Shown one piece after another: positions 5,836 through 11,969 of a DNA stretch of 14,546 nt. The stretch is from Methanobacteriota archaeon (lineage in GTDB: Archaea; JACRDV01). How positions within the stretch are numbered: the first letter of the stretch is position 1; every line of letters starts with the position of its first letter. The notes under the pieces are model-generated. The model was not told where the DNA came from. It saw nothing but the letters and a program-made list of their open reading frames with translations, and did not search any database. The position numbers and the translations under genes were made by a program. The stretch lies in NCBI GenBank assembly GCA_024860865.1, contig JACRDV010000014.1, forward strand, positions 1 through 14,546, read 5' to 3'.

Positions 5836-6196
5836 GCTCTAATTTAATACTTTTTGTTTAGGATTTCCTAAATAAGTTTATCTTGAGTTTCGTCTGGACT
5901 TTTTTAAGGTAACTTAGGCAATTAAGTCATTTATCTAACAATTGCTGGCACTTAATGACGGAATTTGAGTCACCAAGTGCGAGTTATGCTTTGGGAGCTT
6001 TTAATTAGCTTTAATTACCTGAAATTGTAAGTTATAGCTTCAGTAATCTAGAGAACGTAAATAAATACTTTTTCTATAATTCTATCTAGAGTGGTTAAGG
6101 ACAAATTTTTCTAGCTCCAAAATTTTCAAAATATTCTATTGTGAAAGCCCTAATGAGAAAGTCAGAAAATAAGTTTCTTAGTAAAGCAAAAAACCA
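5836..6196. other. Intergenic leader region between EF-2 and EF-1A genes
   Basis: This 361-base AT-rich stretch has no convincing gene in any frame. It should hold the EF-1A promoter on the minus strand; AT-rich TATA candidates are AAGTATTTATTT near 6062-6073 and CTTATTTAGG near 5868-5877, neither decisive. A hairpin lies at 5948-5980: GCACTT pairs with AAGTGC and, inside a two-by-two internal loop, TGAC pairs with GTCA around a nine-base loop. No U-tract follows it on either strand, so it is not an evident terminator. If transcription starts upstream of it, it would be part of a long EF-1A leader. Confidence 0.4.
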
Positions 6197-8395
6197 TTAC
6201 CTTAAGAAATCCTCTGCCTTAGGTACCACATCTACTTTTAGACCCTTTCTACCACGTATCTCAGTTATGCGCTGCATTTGCAGCTCCCTAGGTAACTCTT
6301 CGAAGCTCTCAAATTGGACGCTCCACAATGCTTTGCCCTGAGTACCACTGCGAATAGCATCGCTAAAATCAAGCATGGTTTCGACCGGGGCTTTTGCATT
6401 AACCACCATTTGTTCATCTTCAGTATTAACGTCGATAATTTGCCCGCGCCTAGTTTGGAGTTCTCTTGTAGCTATACCCAGCATCTCTGTTGGTACTCTA
6501 ATCAACACCCTGAGTTTAGGCTCTAATAATGTTGGGACAGCAGATAATATCGCGGCATAGATGCCGTTCCTTAAGGCCGGAACTATCTGCCCAGGTGAGC
6601 GGTGACTCGGATCAACATGAATCACAGCATCCAAAAGTTTGACTTTGAGGCCAGAAACTCTTTCTTTGCATAGTGGTCCTTCGTCTACAGCTAATTCAAC
6701 TGCATCCATAATGCTTTCCATAACTTCTTCAACATATTGTCTTCCCCTTACCATATTAACCAACATGTTTGTGCCAAAAATAACCGTTACGTTTTTACCC
6801 TCTTCAGTATCCATACCAAACTCACGTAATTTGCGAGCTAGTGCTTTTCTATCTTTAACTTTACCTTGAGCAATTTCTCCATCACGTAAGGCTTCATAAA
6901 TTCTTGGCTCGAGAGGCTCAACTGCCACAATAAATCGGTTCAGTCTATTCTGTGTTTTTACTTCTAACTCTGGACTCGTTTTCTTCACAGCTTCGCGGTA
7001 GGTGACAATTGGTGGAGAAACTTTGACTTTAAGCCCAAGATCCTTCAATTGTGCTTCGACTATCTCTATGTGCAATGATCCCATAGTTTCAATTATATTT
7101 GCACCAGTTTCTTCGTCAATTCTGAATTTGATTGTAGGATCAGTTGTAGAGATTAATTTTAGCGTCTCAATGAGTTTAGGTAGCTGTTTCACATCTAATG
7201 GCTCGATTGACGCGGACATGACTGGTTCGCTGACGTATCTTAAACTCTCAAAAGGAGTGATATCCAAACCCTGTTCTACTAGCGTTTCGCCGACAATCAA
7301 TGGAACTCCGGAGATTGCAGCGATATTACCAGCAGGGATTTCGTCTATCAAGTCCTTGTCCTTTCCAAGATACAGGTAAACCTTCCCAATAGTGCCGCTG
7401 GTTTTTTGCGATAACATATATACTTGTTTTCCAACTTTTGCGGTTCCACTCAATACCCTACCAATTCCTATGAGCCCAGCATGCGGATCTGTTTCAACGT
7501 GGGTAACAACCATGATAAGCGGGCCACTAGGATCTTGTGCCAGTATCTTCTGTCCCATCTCTGAGGCAGCATCTCCTGGCCACATCTTCGACAAGCGCAG
7601 TTTGATACCACTTATGGGATCGGGTAGATTTGGAATTATCATTTCTAATAATGCTTCATGTAACGGGCTAAGCTTAGCTAATTCTTCTGCTTTGCTTTCA
7701 TTAATATATCTAATAATATCTTTGAAAGTTATACCTTTCTTTTTTATCATTTGAATATTTAGACCAAACTTAAATTTTGCACTGCCAAATGTAACAGTCC
7801 CTTTCATAACATCTACGCGCCACTCTTTCCTGAATTCTTCCGGTGCATATTTATCGATCAGCTTGTTTACATCAGATACTATCTCAATCAACTTTTGTTG
7901 CAGCTCTTCAGGGGTGAGACGTAAAGTAGAAATGAGCAAATCTATTTTGTTTACGTAGAGCACTGGTTTAACTCGCTCCGATAATGCCTGACGTACCACA
8001 GTTTCAGTTTGCGTCTGCACTCCCTCGGATGCATCTATAACTATCATTACACCATCCGCAGCGCGAAGCGCGCGAGTTACCATGCCAGTGAAATCTATAT
8101 GACCGGGAGTATCGATCACTTCTAGTAGTACCTGCTTATCTTTGAATGTGAGCGGTAAAACGGCAGCAGACGCGAAAACAGTCATTTGCCGCTCTTGTTC
8201 TACATGCCAAGCATCAAGCACTAGGGCCTCACCAGCCCTTGCTACACTAAGCAGTCCGGCAGCTGCAATTAGGCTATCTGCTGTTGTGGTCTTGCCATGG
8301 TCAACATGTGCGGCGATTGCCATAAGTCGGGTATCAGCATAGTTATGCTCGCTCATTTTTTTGGCTGCAACTTCAGTAACTTTATATTTGGCCAC
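6197..8395 (-). CDS. fusA: Translation elongation factor EF-2 (aEF-2), with unusual switch I and domain IV loop
   Basis: A 732-residue translocase GTPase of full archaeal length. With GTG 8395 as residue 1, the G domain has AHVDHGKT (29-36), DTPGHIDF (95-102) and NKID (149-152); domain II has the conserved DPHAGLIGIGRVLSGT, and domains III-V follow to the end KAEDFLR. GTG 8395 is chosen because AAGGTGA stands five bases before it, the same arrangement as at the uS12 start; a GTG at 8404 overlaps that site and would add three residues. Two conserved sites differ from the family: switch I reads ERQMTVFAS where RGITI is nearly universal (the Thr is kept), and the domain IV tip reads DPSHRSPGQIVPALRN instead of the usual HRGPAQ form, though the diphthamide His (about 598) remains. 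It follows uS7 closely in the same operon. Confidence 0.96.
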   Translation of the reverse strand: MAKYKVTEVAAKKMSEHNYADTRLMAIAAHVDHGKTTTADSLIAAAGLLSVARAGEALVLDAWHVEQERQMTVFASAAVLPLTFKDKQVLLEVIDTPGHIDFTGMVTRALRAADGVMIVIDASEGVQTQTETVVRQALSERVKPVLYVNKIDLLISTLRLTPEELQQKLIEIVSDVNKLIDKYAPEEFRKEWRVDVMKGTVTFGSAKFKFGLNIQMIKKKGITFKDIIRYINESKAEELAKLSPLHEALLEMIIPNLPDPISGIKLRLSKMWPGDAASEMGQKILAQDPSGPLIMVVTHVETDPHAGLIGIGRVLSGTAKVGKQVYMLSQKTSGTIGKVYLYLGKDKDLIDEIPAGNIAAISGVPLIVGETLVEQGLDITPFESLRYVSEPVMSASIEPLDVKQLPKLIETLKLISTTDPTIKFRIDEETGANIIETMGSLHIEIVEAQLKDLGLKVKVSPPIVTYREAVKKTSPELEVKTQNRLNRFIVAVEPLEPRIYEALRDGEIAQGKVKDRKALARKLREFGMDTEEGKNVTVIFGTNMLVNMVRGRQYVEEVMESIMDAVELAVDEGPLCKERVSGLKVKLLDAVIHVDPSHRSPGQIVPALRNGIYAAILSAVPTLLEPKLRVLIRVPTEMLGIATRELQTRRGQIIDVNTEDEQMVVNAKAPVETMLDFSDAIRSGTQGKALWSVQFESFEELPRELQMQRITEIRGRKGLKVDVVPKAEDFLR

Positions 8396-8431
8396 TGTTT
8401 TCACCTTGGTTTGTTCTAAATACTTTTTTCA

Positions 8432-8998
8432 CTATCGCGAGGACTGTGCTATTCGTTCAATTTCATCTTTTTTTAGAATTGCTTTGCTTTTGGGGTCATT
8501 ATTGGCCGAAGCAATAATTTCCTCAGCTAAACATTCATAGATTGGCTTTGGATTTTTAAAAGTTGCTTGAGATGCAGCTTGGGCAATCAATCTCAAGGCA
8601 AAGTCAACTCGGCGCTGAGGAGCAACATCAACAGCAGTATGATATGTTATGCCACCATATTTTAAGCGAGTAGTTTCTTCTCTGGGAGCAGCATTTTCAA
8701 TTGCATTAATTAAAACTTGAATTGGATTTTTCTTGGTCTTTTGATTGACAATTTCAAATGTTTTTTTCATAATATTGTATGCTTTGTGTTTTTCACCGGT
8801 TGCAAATTCAGTACGCATCATATTATTGATTAAGCGTTCGACAATCGATACATCTGCCTTTGAAAATCGTTTTCGAGCGTGGCGGCCTGAAGTGTGAGGG
8901 ACCACTATTGGTTTTAAAGAAATATAACGTTTCAAACCAACATCACGAACTTCAACGTTACTAGGATCCCATTTATCGAAAATTTTAGTAGTGATCAT
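8432..8998 (-). CDS. rps7: Small ribosomal subunit protein uS7
   Basis: A 188-residue protein matching archaeal uS7, which binds 16S rRNA in the head of the 30S subunit near the E site. Seen are [17 protein letters not shown] near the N-terminus, then [20 protein letters not shown], the helix [19 protein letters not shown] and the [16 protein letters not shown] segment; the C-terminus ends IERIAQSSR. The gene starts 4 bases after the uS12 stop, and its GAGGT ribosome-binding site overlaps that stop codon (GAGGTAA), which points to coupled translation. The EF-2 gene follows after a short gap. Confidence 0.97.
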   Translation of the reverse strand: MITTKIFDKWDPSNVEVRDVGLKRYISLKPIVVPHTSGRHARKRFSKADVSIVERLINNMMRTEFATGEKHKAYNIMKKTFEIVNQKTKKNPIQVLINAIENAAPREETTRLKYGGITYHTAVDVAPQRRVDFALRLIAQAASQATFKNPKPIYECLAEEIIASANNDPKSKAILKKDEIERIAQSSR

Positions 8999-9002
8999 AG
9001 TT

Positions 9003-10943
9003 TTACCTCAATGGTTTTTCTTTTTTGCCTTTTATCAACTCCGGTAGAGCAACTCCATTGACTTTTACAACTTTGTACTTTACACCGGGGATATCCCCAA
9101 TTGGGCCCCCCAATGATCCGCCGAGACCTTCAACAACCACTTCATCATGTTCGGCAATGAAATTTATAGCGCCATCACCCGGAGCAAATGCTGTAATTTG
9201 CCGTCCATTTTTGATCAATTGGACCCGAACGCAATTAGAAACTAAAAAGCCGTTAGCAAAGAAATTATGATTTTCACTCAAGGTGGTAAAGTCTCTAACA
9301 TCGCCGATTTGTACTGGTTCTTTTGTAACTATGGTTTCCCATACAACTCCATTCTTTAGATTTGAGGAAGCTTTTCTAAGCCAAACATTAAACTTCATAA
9401 ACTGTGTAGTACTTCCGATTTTTTCATGATATTTCACACCATAACAAACCCAGTAGTTAACATTACTATACTTTATTTCATTAAACCCAAGCTCATGAAG
9501 TTTCTTTACTATTTTTCCTATGGATAGTCCTTCTTTTCTTAATTTCATCGCGACTTTAAATGCTTCAATTCTTTTTTCTATATTCATTTTCCTAAGAAGA
9601 ATGTATTCATAAGCATATCTTGCAAGTGTTTCTCTTTTACTGTTAAACTTATATCCAATTTTTCCAAATAAGTTTATTAAGTTATCATGATTCGATGCTA
9701 TATACACCCATATTTTTTCGGTTTCTTTTCCATCCTTTCTCAAGACAGATGGTTTTGGTTTAGATTCATGTGCCGATATACCAAATTCTTTTAACATTTT
9801 CTTTATGTCGTTAATAAAATCATACGCATTAGGTATGAATTCTTTGATTTTACTCATAGCAAAAGAAGGTGTTTGAAAAGTATTACCGCCTTTATCTCTT
9901 GGCTTCTCTAACTCACTTCCAAAGAAGCTAGCCAGAAATTCTTTCTTAACCCATAAAGAAGCTTTTTTAATCCATTCTGGAGCCGTATATTTAGTTTTAG
10001 TTTTATCTCCAGCGGGAGCACCAAGTAGCTTCAGTAGTGTACATAAAACAGAAGAAGAGCAACTAAGGTAGTAAGATTTTCCAGATATTTTATGAATTCC
10101 GCTTCTAACTTTTATTAAGCTTGTACTTTTTCGTGATTTTACTTCAGAAGAGTGAAATCCAAGGGTTTGAATGTCTTTTCTTATAAGCTCTAAATCTTCT
10201 GGGTCGCCACTTGCGATAAACTTAAATGAATTGCCCTTGTTATATAATGTTCCATCACCGAATACATGCCCTATTAATCTAATAATAATCGGTAATTTTT
10301 CGTTATCTAACTTCAAAGGTAAAAGTCCTTTTTCTTTCAATTTTTTAATAATTCGGAATTTCCCAGTTTCCCTGATGGCATCATCTTCACTGAGAATAAC
10401 TGTCTCACTACTTTCATATAGAGGCGGGTCATAAGGATAAATTATAACCCTATCTCCAACATTTAAATCTCTAACTTCTATTTTTCCTCTTTCCGTAAAT
10501 ATTGGATGGTCTTCTGTGGCTACAATATACCTTCCGCTTTCTGAAGTAATTTTGAAAACTTTTTTATTTTCCAAAACTGGATTTACTTTAAAATAATCTA
10601 CTAAAGAAGAACATTCAAGTTCTCCAGGGTTTGATGAATAAGTAACTACATTATATTTTCTCCACCAATTCTCTAAATCTTTCATAGTAGTGCAAATTCC
10701 ATCTGAGAGCAAAACCCTTGTATCAGGAGATACGCATTTCCTAATTCCACTATGTGGTTGCTTTGCTTCAAGCCCAACTTTTTCCAGGACGATACCCCTT
10801 GCCATGGGAGCTCCTTCCAATGGATCGGCTTTAACGTCTAATCTAAGCATTTTTCGTTTGTAAAAGATGTCGCTCCGCCTAAATTTTAGTCGCCTAAAGC
10901 TAAGTTTTCGAGCTGCATACATTCCTTTTGGTTTATCAGCCAT
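9003..10943 (-). CDS. rps12: Small ribosomal subunit protein uS12, precursor interrupted by an intein
   Basis: The 646-residue precursor gives a 145-residue mature uS12 after removal of residues 70-570. The N-extein (1-69) runs from [14 protein letters not shown] to KQPHSGIRK; the C-extein (571-646) starts [20 protein letters not shown] and ends KGKKEKPLR, the archaeal form. uS12 lines the decoding centre and contacts EF-2. The near-universal PNSA of the decoding loop is here PHSG, read clearly as CCA-CAT-AGT-GGA. The intein sits five residues after that serine, between Lys69 and Cys571. The ATG is preceded by AAGGTGA at good spacing. The gene is the first of a uS12-uS7-EF-2 run; uS7 starts 4 bases after the stop. 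Splicing must work for a functional ribosome. Confidence 0.96.
   Translation of the reverse strand: MADKPKGMYAARKLSFRRLKFRRSDIFYKRKMLRLDVKADPLEGAPMARGIVLEKVGLEAKQPHSGIRKCVSPDTRVLLSDGICTTMKDLENWWRKYNVVTYSSNPGELECSSLVDYFKVNPVLENKKVFKITSESGRYIVATEDHPIFTERGKIEVRDLNVGDRVIIYPYDPPLYESSETVILSEDDAIRETGKFRIIKKLKEKGLLPLKLDNEKLPIIIRLIGHVFGDGTLYNKGNSFKFIASGDPEDLELIRKDIQTLGFHSSEVKSRKSTSLIKVRSGIHKISGKSYYLSCSSSVLCTLLKLLGAPAGDKTKTKYTAPEWIKKASLWVKKEFLASFFGSELEKPRDKGGNTFQTPSFAMSKIKEFIPNAYDFINDIKKMLKEFGISAHESKPKPSVLRKDGKETEKIWVYIASNHDNLINLFGKIGYKFNSKRETLARYAYEYILLRKMNIEKRIEAFKVAMKLRKEGLSIGKIVKKLHELGFNEIKYSNVNYWVCYGVKYHEKIGSTTQFMKFNVWLRKASSNLKNGVVWETIVTKEPVQIGDVRDFTTLSENHNFFANGFLVSNCVRVQLIKNGRQITAFAPGDGAINFIAEHDEVVVEGLGGSLGGPIGDIPGVKYKVVKVNGVALPELIKGKKEKPLR
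9234..10736 (-). mobile_element. Intein with LAGLIDADG-type endonuclease core, in uS12
   Basis: A 501-residue in-frame insertion with the ordered blocks of a class 1 intein. Block A is [13 protein letters not shown] with Cys1; block B is [11 protein letters not shown] with T74 and H77; the two endonuclease helices are [10 protein letters not shown] (about 153-162) and FLASFFGSE (about 267-275), carrying acidic residues D161 and E275; block F is [15 protein letters not shown]; block G is FLVSN followed by Cys+1. The penultimate residue is Ser where His is usual. No frameshift or stop interrupts it, so both splicing and endonuclease parts look intact. It is AT-richer than the flanking exteins. 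Ribosomal proteins are uncommon hosts for inteins. Confidence 0.92.
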
Positions 10944-11013
10944 TGTTTCACCTTATAATAGCTAAATAATACTTTAGCAGATGTTGTTTAAGGGTTTTAA
11001 AAGCTAACCTTTA

Positions 11014-11030
11014 GCAGTATAAACCTTTCT
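11014..11030 (-). promoter_or_regulatory. Candidate promoter (BRE and TATA box) of the uS12-uS7-EF-2 operon
   Basis: On the minus strand AGAAAGGTTTATACTGC has a purine-rich BRE followed by TTTATA, about 75 bases before the uS12 ATG. Transcription would start near 10993. The 256-base gap between NusA and uS12 (10944-11199) otherwise holds only AT-rich sequence with T-rich runs that may end the upstream transcript. Confidence 0.4.
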
Positions 11031-11199
11031 GTTAAATTTATTATAATTACGGCCTTAAATTATTTGTTCTCGATAAGATTAAACTTGTTTTTAAAGTTGG
11101 AAAATTGCTCTTTAATCAACTTAAGGCTTTGTAATGGATTTAAAAACAATTGTAAAATTGTTAAGCACAAAATAAGCATTTCTTTGTAAGAGAGATAAA

Positions 11200-11637
11200 T
11201 CACTTTATTAGCACATCATCGATTCCATAATGTCTTTTTGCAAATACTTTTGCCTTTAATATATTGACCCCGTCTTTTCCTATCGCTAAACCTTTATTTC
11301 GTTCATCTACTTCAACAATAGCAACTTTCTTTCCATCTTTTTTATCCATGAGAGATATATTTTTCACAAGAACTGGGGCAAAGAGATTCTTTATGAATTC
11401 AATTGGATCTTCGGAATGCTCAACAACTTCAATCGCTTTTCCTATCATTTTTCTAACTTTAGAAATATTGCTGCCTTTCTTTCCTATTGCTATCCCCATC
11501 TCTCCTTTCTTCACAACGAATACTATTCTGTTATTTCTATCATCAACAAAGCAATCCTTTATGAGTGCTCCAGTTGAGCCTTCAAAGAGAGCAATATATC
11601 GGATGCCTTCATTGGTGAGTTTTAGTTCGGCTATTAT
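11200..11637 (-). CDS. nusA: Archaeal NusA-like transcription factor (two KH domains), apparent ATA start
   Basis: The full protein has about 145 residues, the archaeal NusA length: an N-terminal segment IAELKLTNEGIRYIALFEGS, then LIKDCFVDDRNNRIVFVVKK, a first KH motif GIAIGKKGSNISKV and a second KH motif GLAIGKDGVNILKA. It binds RNA and acts in transcription termination or antitermination with RNA polymerase. The first ATG/GTG/TTG in frame is GTG 11514, but 41 conserved family residues lie upstream of it. Between the upstream in-frame stop (about 11649-11647) and 11514 there is no standard start codon; ATA 11637 or ATA 11634 is where the family N-terminus begins, behind the G-rich GAGGGGG. 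ATA 11637 overlaps the eL30 stop (CAATAATAG), where an ATGA overlap would be expected. Confidence 0.88.
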   Translation of the reverse strand: MIAELKLTNEGIRYIALFEGSTGALIKDCFVDDRNNRIVFVVKKGEMGIAIGKKGSNISKVRKMIGKAIEVVEHSEDPIEFIKNLFAPVLVKNISLMDKKDGKKVAIVEVDERNKGLAIGKDGVNILKAKVFAKRHYGIDDVLIK

Positions 11638-11942
11638 TGGGCCCCCTCAACAGCGTGTAGAATATCTGAGTTGCCAGGATCTTTAACAGCTAAAGCAGAA
11701 ATGCCGAATGGCTTCCCACATATCGGTCCAAGCTCAACATTAGCTGCATGATGGGTATAAACTGGAATTCCTGAAAGTGCAGCATAATATATAATATCTT
11801 CTCTTACATTGCTTGGACAATTAGCTGCTACTATAATTAATTTAGCTTTTCCTAGCTTAGCCATATCGATAGTTTTTTCAGATCCAATTACAACTTCACC
11901 AGTTTCAATAGCAACGCGAAGCGCTTTGTTTATATCAACCAT
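11634..11942 (-). CDS. rpl30e: Large ribosomal subunit protein eL30
   Basis: A 102-residue protein of the L7Ae/L30e RNA-binding fold. Seen are IETGEVVIGSEKTIDMAKLG, the segment KLIIVAANCPSNVREDIIYY and the later GIPVYTHHAANVELGPICGK with FGISALAV. It is a 50S subunit protein shared by archaea and eukaryotes. It stands in its conserved place between rpoA2 and nusA. The ATG has GAGGT close upstream and follows the rpoA2 stop by 27 bases; its TAA overlaps the likely nusA start. The C-terminal tail is slightly extended (HAVEGAQ). Confidence 0.95.
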   Translation of the reverse strand: MVDINKALRVAIETGEVVIGSEKTIDMAKLGKAKLIIVAANCPSNVREDIIYYAALSGIPVYTHHAANVELGPICGKPFGISALAVKDPGNSDILHAVEGAQ

Positions 11943-11969
11943 TATTTACCTCAAAAAATTTGTACTCGA

